Shown: one piece after another, positions 17,050 to 24,560 of the stretch
How positions within the stretch are numbered: position 1 is the first letter of the stretch
Layout: every line of letters begins with the position of its first letter
Source of the DNA: JBEVOS01 sp964563395
GTDB lineage: Bacteria > Pseudomonadota > Alphaproteobacteria > Caulobacterales > Aquidulcibacteraceae
Length of the DNA stretch: 64,000 bases
Assembly: GCA_964563395.1 (NCBI GenBank)
Contig: CAZLWK010000010.1
Location: forward strand, 1 to 64,000
Reading direction: 5' to 3'
Notes under the pieces: model-generated
What the model was told of the DNA's origin: nothing
The model's input: only the letters and a program-made list of their open reading frames with translations
Database searches by the model: none
Position numbers and translations under genes: made by a program

Positions 17050-17118
17050 AGCGTCCAAGAAGTCTACACTAGTCTCGCCAGCGCGGCCGCCTAGATGGGA
17101 TGTCAGGAGGCGCAACAG

Positions 17119-17988
17119 ATGACGGCGCGCACGCTCAAGGCAAGGCTTCAACCCAGGATTCAGCGTCACGGCGGCGGTCTCACGACGGCCGATCTCGGCG
17201 GCGGCGACCTAAGCGAAGCCCTCGATCCTTTCATCATGGTCTCGCTCTATGAGATGGCGGCGCCGACCTTTCCGCCGCATCCGCATGCGGGCTTCTCGGT
17301 CGCAACCTATATCCTTCCCGAAAGCCCGATCGGCTTCTTCAATCAGGACACGCTCGGCAACAAGAACCGGATCGCGCCCGGCGCGCTGCATGTCACGGTG
17401 GCGGGGCGCGGCGTGCAGCATGAAGAGCAGCCCGAACGTCTGGGCGCCTTGGCGCGCGGCTATCAGATTTGGATCGATCACAGCGAGGCGCAGCGTGAAA
17501 TCGCACCCCATGCGTTGCATCTCGCCGCCCAGGACGTGCCGACGATCGCGCGCGACGGTGCAAGCATCCGTGTCGTTCTTGGTGAGTCGCAGGGCGTAGC
17601 ATCACCGCTCTCGCCGCCGACGGCGGTCAGACTGATCGATGTGGCTCTGGAACGCGGCGCCTCTTTTGAGCAGGATTTGCAGAAGGGCGAGACCGCGTTT
17701 CTTTTCATGCTGGAAGGCGCGGTCGAAATCGAGGGCGAACGCATCGGCGCTGGAGAGGCCGCGCTGGCGGCGCTCGATGGAGACGCCTTGCGCGTCGCGG
17801 CGGCGAACGGACGGGCACGCTTCACCGTGTTCGCGGGCGCTCCGCTGAAGAGCCGACGCGTGCAGGGCGGTCCGTTCGTGGCCAGCTCCGAAGCGCAATT
17901 GCAGCGCTTCGCCGCGGATTTCCGCGCCGGCGGCTTCGGCGCGCTTGCGCCCTTCGCGGTTCAGCCCGATTGGGCCCCCAATAAGTGA
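17119..17988 (+). CDS. Pirin-family cupin protein
   Basis: The 289-residue bicupin carries the pirin metal ligands: PPHPHAGFSVATY gives two histidines and GRGVQHEEQ the third histidine and glutamate. Bacterial pirins are iron or other metal proteins, some with quercetin 2,3-dioxygenase activity. The ATG at 17119 follows AGGAGG at 17105-17110 with eight-base spacing; an ATG at 17095 lacks such a site. It lies ten bases before the NmrA gene and divergent from LysR. Confidence 0.85.
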   Translation: MTARTLKARLQPRIQRHGGGLTTADLGGGDLSEALDPFIMVSLYEMAAPTFPPHPHAGFSVATYILPESPIGFFNQDTLGNKNRIAPGALHVTVAGRGVQHEEQPERLGALARGYQIWIDHSEAQREIAPHALHLAAQDVPTIARDGASIRVVLGESQGVASPLSPPTAVRLIDVALERGASFEQDLQKGETAFLFMLEGAVEIEGERIGAGEAALAALDGDALRVAAANGRARFTVFAGAPLKSRRVQGGPFVASSEAQLQRFAADFRAGGFGALAPFAVQPDWAPNK

Positions 17989-17998
17989 GGATGACTTC

Positions 17999-18907
17999 AT
18001 GACCCAAACTGTGCTTGTGGCCGGCGCGTCCGGATGGCTTGGCGGTCAGATCGCGGCGCGCCTGATCGACAGCGGGGCGCGGGTGCGCTTGATGCTGCGT
18101 GGCGGGACGGCGCATCCAAAGGCCGATGCGCTTTCATCGCTGACGCGCGCGGGGGCGACGATCGTCGCCGCGGATGTCAGCGAACCCACCAGCCTTGCAG
18201 GCGCCGTCAGCGGCGTCGACACCATCGTTTCGGCCCTGCAAGGCGGGCCCGATTTGATTGTCGAAGGCCAAGCGCGCCTAGCTCGCGCGGGAACAAAGGC
18301 GGGCGTGCGCCGCTTCTTCGCGTCGGATTATTCGGTGCGCTTCGATGGCGTGACCGAGGCGGAGCATCTCTTCCTCGGCTGGCGGACACGGGCCCGCACT
18401 GCGATCGCCGCGACTGGCATCGCGCAATTCAATCCGTTGAACGGCGCCTTCATGGAGATGCTGGCGCAACCTTTCTTCGGTCTTGTCGATTGGGATGCGC
18501 GCGCGGTCAAGTTTTGGGGCGACGCGGACCAGGATTATGACTTCACCAATACCGGAGATGTCGCCGCCTTCGTGGCGGCGGCGGCGCTCGATGCGTCGCT
18601 TCAGCCTGGCGATTTCGAGATCGTGGGCGACACGCTCTCGCCGCGCGTGCTGGCGGACGCCTTGAGCGAGACCACGGGCCATGCTTTCGCCCTTGCGCCG
18701 CTAGGAGATTTGGCGGCGCTCGACGCCGAGATCGCGCGCAGGCAGTCAAAGTCGCCGCAAGACCCAACGCCTTGGGCGGGGCTGCAATATCATCGGCTGA
18801 TGGCGAATGGCTCTGGCAAACTGCGCCATCCGCAAAATGCGCGCTACGGCGCGATCGCCCCCATCAAGGTCAAGCCATGGCTCGCTTTGCAAGGGCGGCG
18901 CGCGTGA
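17999..18907 (+). CDS. NmrA-like NAD(P)-binding protein
   Basis: The 302-residue product begins TQTVLVAGASGWLGGQIAARL, an atypical-SDR cofactor motif, and keeps the NmrA/isoflavone-reductase layout (FASDYSVRFDGVTEAEH). The catalytic YxxxK is not evident, as in sensor-like NmrA proteins. The ATG at 17999 is chosen because the cofactor motif starts right after it. It forms a pair with pirin under likely LysR control. Confidence 0.78.
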   Translation: MTQTVLVAGASGWLGGQIAARLIDSGARVRLMLRGGTAHPKADALSSLTRAGATIVAADVSEPTSLAGAVSGVDTIVSALQGGPDLIVEGQARLARAGTKAGVRRFFASDYSVRFDGVTEAEHLFLGWRTRARTAIAATGIAQFNPLNGAFMEMLAQPFFGLVDWDARAVKFWGDADQDYDFTNTGDVAAFVAAAALDASLQPGDFEIVGDTLSPRVLADALSETTGHAFALAPLGDLAALDAEIARRQSKSPQDPTPWAGLQYHRLMANGSGKLRHPQNARYGAIAPIKVKPWLALQGRRA

Positions 18908-18992
18908 CGCGTGCGCGGCCGCTCATCCCATAGGCAGGTGGGGGCGCATGGCGCCGCCGTCCGTATCAATGGGCAAAGGCGCGGAGGGGCGT

Positions 18993-19024
18993 GAGTATTA
19001 CGATTTGCGGAATTCGTAATACTC
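18993..19024. promoter_or_regulatory. NikR-like regulator operator (GTATTA-N16-TAATAC)
   Basis: Perfect 11-base arms, GAGTATTACGA and TCGTAATACTC, with a 10-base spacer. The core GTATTA-N16-TAATAC (18995-19022) spans 28 bp, the same geometry as the E. coli NikR operator GTATGA-N16-TCATAC. It ends 15 bases before the regulator ATG. A second copy lies at 29033-29062 upstream of the ABC importer. Confidence 0.8.
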
Positions 19025-19039
19025 AGCTAGGCGCGGCTG

Positions 19040-19516
19040 ATGAAGACCGCGCCCGCCCGTCCCCCGCTCGCGCGCCTCAGCGTCAGCCTGCCCGGCGCGC
19101 TGATGACGCGTCTCGACGAGATGGTGGCGGTGCGCGGCCTGCCGAACCGCTCGCAGCTGATCGCGGAATTGATCCGCCACGCGCTCGCCGCGCACGGTGA
19201 GACGACGCCTGGCGCTCTTCTCGCCGGGACGATCACCATCATCTATCGCGCGGCGCGCGGGGGCGTGCGTCAAGCGCTGGCCCAAACGCAGGCCGCCTAT
19301 GTGAAGGAGATCATCTCTTCCCAACACGTATTTCTCGAGGACGATCAATCGCTCGAAGTCCTTTTGGTGCAAGGGCCCTCGGAGCGGCTGAAGCGTTTAA
19401 CCGATGAATTGCGCAAGGTGCGCGGCGTCTTGCAGATCAGTCTCGTGACATCCGGCGCGCTTCTGCCGCCGCTGCATGAAGAGGCGAGCCGCCGGCGCAA
19501 AGGCAAGGGCGCATGA
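19040..19516 (+). CDS. NikR-like ribbon-helix-helix regulator of the guanidine/urea island
   Basis: The 158-residue product has a ribbon-helix-helix domain (RLSVSLPGALMTRLDEMV, then LPNRSQLIAELIRHAL, residues 12-49) and an ACT-like C-terminal domain as in NikR. In my hand alignment the NikR histidine of the TQH motif is kept (H96 in SSQH). A stretch with the next histidine is deleted, H89 aligns with F98 and C95 with S104. It therefore probably does not sense nickel as NikR does. The ATG at 19040 has no clear Shine-Dalgarno and sits 15 bases after the operator, suggesting a short leader and tight autoregulation. It overlaps the next gene by ATGA. Confidence 0.82.
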   Translation: MKTAPARPPLARLSVSLPGALMTRLDEMVAVRGLPNRSQLIAELIRHALAAHGETTPGALLAGTITIIYRAARGGVRQALAQTQAAYVKEIISSQHVFLEDDQSLEVLLVQGPSERLKRLTDELRKVRGVLQISLVTSGALLPPLHEEASRRRKGKGA

Positions 19517-20340
19517 GCAGCAATACGGCCGATCCGAAAAGCGCGCGCGCGCATGCGCGGGCCCAGGGCGGGTCGGTCGCCGAGGCGATGCCGATCTTGC
19601 CCGCTTCGGCGTCGCGCGCGATCCCCGCGGGCGTCGCGTCCGAGGCGATGCTGTGGGACGAGACGATCGCCGCCGGGGGCTATGGCGCCAAGCGTCTCGA
19701 TCGCGGCGCGCGTTTGCGGCTGGTCGATCTCCATGGCGATGCATGCGTGTCGATGCTGATCTTCAACGCGGAACAGCATGTTGAACGTCTCAACGTCGCC
19801 GATACGCTGAAGGTGCAATGGAACGCCTATCTCGGCCCCGGCTCTTTGCTCTTGTCTGATATGGGCCGCGTGCTTATGAGCATTCTCGACGACGACACGC
19901 GGGGTCATGACGCGCTGTGTGGGCCGTCGAACGCGGCGAGCAATGCGCGCGCCTATGGCGACGGCGCCAATCACGGCCCACATCCGAACGCGCGCGACCG
20001 CTTTGTCATCGCCGCCGCCAAATATGGGCTCGGCCGCAAGGATATTCACGCCAGCATCGCTTGGTTCAAGCCGGTGCGCGTCAGCGCCGACGGCGCGCTG
20101 GCGATCGATGTCGGGCCATTTCAGCCCGGGCGCGCCGTAACGCTGCGGGCCGAAATGAACATCATCGTGATCCTCGCCAATTGTCCGCACGTACGCGATC
20201 CGCGCCCAGACTACACGGTCACGCCGGCGCGCGCGATTGCCTGGCGCGGACCGACGACCACGATTGACGATCCGATACGCATCGGCGCGCCAGAGGCTGA
20301 GCGCGCCTTTCTCAATGTCGACGATTATTTCGCGCGGTGA
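19513..20340 (+). CDS. DUF1989 protein, urea carboxylase-associated protein 1 type (carboxyguanidine deiminase subunit)
   Basis: The 275-residue product belongs to DUF1989, the family now known to supply the two subunits of carboxyguanidine deiminase (CgdAB). CgdAB converts carboxyguanidine to allophanate and ammonia. Visible family segments are GARLRLVDLHGDACVSMLIFN, ADTLKVQWNAYLGPGSLLLSD, DRFVIAAAKYGLGRKDIHAS and RAEMNIIVILANCPH. The cysteine before PH and the HGPHPNARD stretch are candidate active-site or metal residues. It is coupled to the regulator gene by ATGA and is three bases from the second DUF1989 gene. Confidence 0.85.
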   Translation: MSSNTADPKSARAHARAQGGSVAEAMPILPASASRAIPAGVASEAMLWDETIAAGGYGAKRLDRGARLRLVDLHGDACVSMLIFNAEQHVERLNVADTLKVQWNAYLGPGSLLLSDMGRVLMSILDDDTRGHDALCGPSNAASNARAYGDGANHGPHPNARDRFVIAAAKYGLGRKDIHASIAWFKPVRVSADGALAIDVGPFQPGRAVTLRAEMNIIVILANCPHVRDPRPDYTVTPARAIAWRGPTTTIDDPIRIGAPEAERAFLNVDDYFAR

Positions 20341-20343
20341 AGC

Positions 20344-20949
20344 ATGAGCGTCGTTCTGCATGACGAGATCATTCCAGCGCGCGCGCCATGGGACCATCCG
20401 TTGTTGCGCGGGCAGAGCCTGCAGATCGTCGATCTGGAAGGCAATCAGGCGGTGGATTTTCTGATGTACAGCCTCGCCGACGATGCCGAGCGTTACAGCA
20501 TGCAGGACACGATCGCGATCCAGGGAAGCATCTTCCTTAAGGCAGAATCTGTCCTTTATTCCAATGAGGCGAGGCCCATGGCGACGCTGATCGCCAGCGA
20601 CGTGCCCTATCACGACACGATCGGCGGGGCGTGCTCATGCGAATCCAACACGCTGCGCTACGGACATCACACCAAGGCGCAGCACGCCTGCGTCGAAAAT
20701 TTCCTGGAGGCGAACATGCGTCATGGCCGCAACAAGCGGGACATGGCGCCCAACATCAATTTCTTCATGAATGTGCCTGTGGAGGCGGATGGCGCGCTTG
20801 GCATTGTCGATGGCCTATCCGCGCCGGGTCTATCCGTCACGCTGCGCGCTGAAATGGATCTGATGCTGATCGTTTCGAATTGCCCGCAGATCAACAATCC
20901 GTGCAATGCGTTCAATCCGACGCCTGTGCGCATGATCGTACGCGGCTAA
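20344..20949 (+). CDS. DUF1989 protein, urea carboxylase-associated protein 2 type (carboxyguanidine deiminase subunit)
   Basis: The 201-residue product is the second DUF1989 member and the likely partner of the preceding protein. Conserved parts include QSLQIVDLEGNQAVDFLMYS, GGACSCESNTLRYG, NFLEANMRHGRNKRD, NINFFMNVPV and RAEMDLMLIVSNCPQINNPC. The CSCESN and NCPQ cysteines resemble those expected of the metal site. A paired set of DUF1989 genes before a biotin carboxylase is the layout of guanidine-degradation operons and argues for guanidine rather than urea as substrate. The stop overlaps the carboxylase start by one base (TAATG). Confidence 0.85.
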   Translation: MSVVLHDEIIPARAPWDHPLLRGQSLQIVDLEGNQAVDFLMYSLADDAERYSMQDTIAIQGSIFLKAESVLYSNEARPMATLIASDVPYHDTIGGACSCESNTLRYGHHTKAQHACVENFLEANMRHGRNKRDMAPNINFFMNVPVEADGALGIVDGLSAPGLSVTLRAEMDLMLIVSNCPQINNPCNAFNPTPVRMIVRG

Positions 20950-23900
20950 TGGGCGCGCCGTTTCGCTCGGTGCTTGTCGCCAATCGCGGCGCCATCGCCT
21001 GCCGCATCTTTCGCACCCTACGGCGCATGGAGATTGAATCCGTCGCGGTTTACAGCGAAGCCGATATCGGCTCGGCGCACGTGGCCGAGGCCGATGCGGC
21101 GCTTTTTCTGGGGCCGGCGCCCGCGCGCGAATCCTATCTCGCCATGGAAAAAATCATCGCCGCCGCGAAGGCCGCCGGCGCGGGGGCGATCCATCCTGGA
21201 TATGGCTTTTTGAGCGAGAACGCGGATTTCGCTCAAGGCTGCGCGGCGGCGGGGCTCGTCTTTATCGGCCCGCGTCCGGAGACGCTGCGCGCGTTCGGTC
21301 TCAAGCATCATGCGCGCGCCGCCGCCTTGCGCGCGCGCGCGCCGCTCGCGCCCGGCAGCGATCTGCTTTCCGATTGGCGCGATGCGCGCGCGGCGGCGGC
21401 GGAGATTGGTTATCCCGTGATGGTGAAGGCCAGCGCCGGCGGCGGCGGCATCGGCATGCGCGTCTGCGCCGACGAAGCGGCGCTTGAAGCGGCCTTCGAG
21501 ACAGTGCGCCGCCTGGCTGATGCGAATTTCGGCGGCGGGGGCGTTTTCCTCGAGCGCTTCGTGGCGCGCGCGCGTCATGTCGAGGTGCAAGTGTTCGGCG
21601 ACGGCCAGGGCCGGGTGCTCACGCTTGGCGATCGCGATTGCTCGCTGCAGCGGCGAAACCAGAAGGTGATCGAAGAAGCGCCCGCGCCGGATGTTCCAGA
21701 TACCGTTCGCGTCGCGATGCAGGAGAGCGCGCGCGCGCTGTGCGCCGAGGCGCGCTATCTCTCCGCCGGGACGGTGGAGTTTCTCTACGATCCCGCGCGC
21801 CTGGAATATTATTTCCTGGAGGTGAACACCCGCCTTCAGGTCGAGCACGGCGTGACGGAGGAGGTGTTTGGCGTCGATCTCGTGGAATGGATGGTGCGCG
21901 GCGCGGCCGGCGATTTCAGCTTCATGAATGCGCCTTTGCGCGCGCGCGGCGCCGCTATCCAGGCGCGAATCTATGCGGAAGATCCGCTGGAGGATTTTCG
22001 CCCCAGCGCGGGTGTATTGAGCGAGGCGCGCTTCCCAAGCGGCGCGCGCGTGGAGACCTGGGTGTCGTCCGGCGCGGACATCAGCACGCACTACGATCCG
22101 ATGCTCGCCAAGATCATCGTGCGCGGCGATGACCGCGACGCCGCGATCGCGGCGCTTGGCGCGGCGCTTGATGAGACGGCGATCGCCGGCGTTGAAAGCA
22201 ATGTGCGCTGGCTGCGCGACGTTCTGGCGAGCGGCGTGCTGAAGTCAGATTCCTTATCGACGCGCGCCTTGGAGCAGGTGTCGCATCGGCCCAACGCCAT
22301 GCGCGTTCTGCGCGGCGGCGCGATGACGACGGTGCAGGATTATCCAGGTCGCCTCGGCTTGTGGGCGGTGGGCGTGCCGCCAAGCGGGCCGATGGATGCG
22401 CTGTCGTTTCGGCTTGGCAATGCGCTGCTTGGCAATGCGCCCGACGCCGCGGGGCTTGAAGCCGCCGCGGCGGGGCCGCGCCTGAGATTCCTGTCGCGCA
22501 CGCTCTTCTGTCTCGCCGGCGCCGACTTTGGCGCGACGCTCGATGGCGCGCCCGCGCCGCTCTATGCGCCGATCGTCGCGGAAGCCGGCCAAGTGCTCGA
22601 TATGGGCCGCGCGAAGGGACCGGGCCTGCGCGGCTACGTGCTGGTGCGCGGCGGGTTCGCGGCGCCGCCTTATGCGGGCGCCAAGGCGGCGTTCACGCTC
22701 GGGGGCTTTGGCGGCGTCTTCGGACGCGCGCTCGCGGCCGGCGACCTTCTGCATCTCGGCGCCGATGAAGCGGGCGCGCCGCGCGCGGCGCTTGCGTCCG
22801 AGGCGCAGCCGCCGCTCACGCGCGCTTGGGAGGTGCGCGTGCTGCATGGGCCGCACGGCGCGCCGGATTTCTTCACCGACGCCGACATTGAAACGCTGCT
22901 CACCGCCTCGTGGCGCGTGCACTATAATTCAAGCCGCACCGGCGTGCGTCTTGAAGGGCCAAAGCCCGCCTGGGCGCGGCGCGACGGCGGCGAGGCGGGC
23001 CTTCACCCTTCCAATATCCACGATACGCCCTACGCCGTCGGCGCGGTCGATTTCACCGGCGACATGCCGATCATCCTCGGGCCGGACGGGCCGTCGCTTG
23101 GCGGCTTCGTGTGTCCGTTCGTGATCATTCTGGCGGACCTGTGGAAGGTCGGGCAGTTCGCGCCGGGCGACAGCGTGCGCTTCATCGCCGTCACCGAGGG
23201 CGAAGCCGTCGCGGCCTTGCGAGACCAGAATGTTTGGATCGAAACAGGTGCGCCGCCCACACCGCGCGCGCCCGCGCTTGCGGCGGATAGATCGCCCATC
23301 CTGGCCGAGCGCGCCGCAGAAGGGCCTCGCCCGCGCGCGCTCTATCGCCGTCAGGGCGAAGACAACATTCTTATCGAGTTCGGCGATCTCGTCCTCGATA
23401 TCGAGCTTCGCGCGCGCGTGCATGCGCTGATGCGCGCCGTCGAACAGGCGAAACTCGACGGCGTGATCGATGTCACGCCCGGCGTGCGGTCGCTGCAAGT
23501 GCATTTTGACGCCGCGCGCGCGCCGCAGTGCGCCATGCTCCAGGCCTTGATGGCGCTGGAGGAAGGTCTCGGCCCGCTCGATGATTTCGAGATACCTTCG
23601 CGCACGATCTGGTTGCCGCTGAGTTGGCAGGATCCCGCGGTCGCGGCGACCATCGTCCGCTATTGCGACTCCGTGCGAGACGACGCGCCCTGGACGCCCG
23701 ATAATGTCGAGTTCATCCGTCGCATCAATGGGCTTCAGGACGCAGCGGATGTGGAGCGCATTGTTTTCGATGCGCGCTATCTCGTGCTGGGGCTCGGCGA
23801 TGTCTATCTTGGCGCGCCCGTGGCGACGCCGCTCGATCCGCGCCATCGCCTGGTGACGACGAAATACAATCCCGCCCGCACATGGACGCCGCCGAACGTG

Positions 23901-24560
23901 GTCGGTATCGGCGGCGCCTATATGTGCATTTACGGCATGGAGGGGCCCGGCGGCTATCAGCTGTTTGGACGCACGATTCAGGTGTGGAGCACCTATCGGC
24001 CCACCGCCGCGTTCCAGGACGGCGCCGCCTGGCTGCTGCGCTTTTTCGACCAGATTCGGTTCTTCCCCGTTGCGGCGAAAGAATTAGAGGATTGGCGCCG
24101 GGATTTTCCCGCCGGACGGCGCGCGCTGCGCATCGAGGAGGGCGTTTTCCGTCTCGCCGATTATCGCGCCTTTCTGCGCGCGAACGCCGACGCGATCGGC
24201 GCCTTCGCGCGCACGCGCGAGGCCGCTTTCGCCGCCGAGCGCGCGGCGTGGGAAGCCGCGGGAGAATTCGCGCGCGTGGAGGCGCTTGCGCTGAATGAAG
24301 CGGGCGATGCGGTTGCAGGCGGCGTCGAGGCGCCCGAGGGCTGCGTGTTGATCGAGGCGCCCTTGGGCGGCCTTGTCTGGCGCATCGATGTCGCGGAAGG
24401 CGATGTTGTGCGCGAGGGCCAGACGCTCGTCGTCATCGAGGCGATGAAATCGGAGACCGCCGCCCCTGCGCCGTTCGCGGGCCGCGTGCGTCGGCTCTAT
24501 GCAAGCGCGCGCCAGACCATCGCGGCGGGCGCGCCGCTGCTGGCGCTGGAGCCGCAATGA
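20949..24560 (+). CDS. Biotin-dependent guanidine/urea carboxylase
   Basis: The 1203-residue enzyme carboxylates guanidine or urea using ATP and bicarbonate. In order: biotin carboxylase domain (about 1-450, SVLVANRGAIACRIFRTLRR, KASAGGGGIGMR, EVNTRLQVEHGVTE); the AHS2/KipA-like half of the carboxyltransferase (GLHPSNIHDTPYAVGAVDF); AHS1/KipI-like half (LVLGLGDVYLGAPVATPLDP, TTKYNPARTWTPPNVVG); and a C-terminal biotinyl domain with EAMKSE, biotin at K1167. No allophanate hydrolase is fused; that is the next gene. Guanidine is favoured by the two DUF1989 neighbours, but the residue aligned with the yeast urea carboxylase substrate contact (about Asn1330) should be checked. Confidence 0.92.
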   Translation: MGAPFRSVLVANRGAIACRIFRTLRRMEIESVAVYSEADIGSAHVAEADAALFLGPAPARESYLAMEKIIAAAKAAGAGAIHPGYGFLSENADFAQGCAAAGLVFIGPRPETLRAFGLKHHARAAALRARAPLAPGSDLLSDWRDARAAAAEIGYPVMVKASAGGGGIGMRVCADEAALEAAFETVRRLADANFGGGGVFLERFVARARHVEVQVFGDGQGRVLTLGDRDCSLQRRNQKVIEEAPAPDVPDTVRVAMQESARALCAEARYLSAGTVEFLYDPARLEYYFLEVNTRLQVEHGVTEEVFGVDLVEWMVRGAAGDFSFMNAPLRARGAAIQARIYAEDPLEDFRPSAGVLSEARFPSGARVETWVSSGADISTHYDPMLAKIIVRGDDRDAAIAALGAALDETAIAGVESNVRWLRDVLASGVLKSDSLSTRALEQVSHRPNAMRVLRGGAMTTVQDYPGRLGLWAVGVPPSGPMDALSFRLGNALLGNAPDAAGLEAAAAGPRLRFLSRTLFCLAGADFGATLDGAPAPLYAPIVAEAGQVLDMGRAKGPGLRGYVLVRGGFAAPPYAGAKAAFTLGGFGGVFGRALAAGDLLHLGADEAGAPRAALASEAQPPLTRAWEVRVLHGPHGAPDFFTDADIETLLTASWRVHYNSSRTGVRLEGPKPAWARRDGGEAGLHPSNIHDTPYAVGAVDFTGDMPIILGPDGPSLGGFVCPFVIILADLWKVGQFAPGDSVRFIAVTEGEAVAALRDQNVWIETGAPPTPRAPALAADRSPILAERAAEGPRPRALYRRQGEDNILIEFGDLVLDIELRARVHALMRAVEQAKLDGVIDVTPGVRSLQVHFDAARAPQCAMLQALMALEEGLGPLDDFEIPSRTIWLPLSWQDPAVAATIVRYCDSVRDDAPWTPDNVEFIRRINGLQDAADVERIVFDARYLVLGLGDVYLGAPVATPLDPRHRLVTTKYNPARTWTPPNVVGIGGAYMCIYGMEGPGGYQLFGRTIQVWSTYRPTAAFQDGAAWLLRFFDQIRFFPVAAKELEDWRRDFPAGRRALRIEEGVFRLADYRAFLRANADAIGAFARTREAAFAAERAAWEAAGEFARVEALALNEAGDAVAGGVEAPEGCVLIEAPLGGLVWRIDVAEGDVVREGQTLVVIEAMKSETAAPAPFAGRVRRLYASARQTIAAGAPLLALEPQ

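Noticed and set aside
16122..18907. Long open frames on the strand opposite these genes as extra genes
   Set aside because: They lack conserved motifs and ribosome-binding sites and follow from the high GC codon bias of the real genes.
18908..19039. Guanidine riboswitch upstream of the carboxylase operon
   Set aside because: No guanidine-I, -II or -III core motif is recognisable, and the operator sits almost at the start codon, leaving too little leader.
19040..19516. True nickel-responsive NikR controlling a nickel importer
   Set aside because: Nickel ligands are mostly missing and the neighbouring transporter is of the taurine/nitrate/urea type, not the Nik type.
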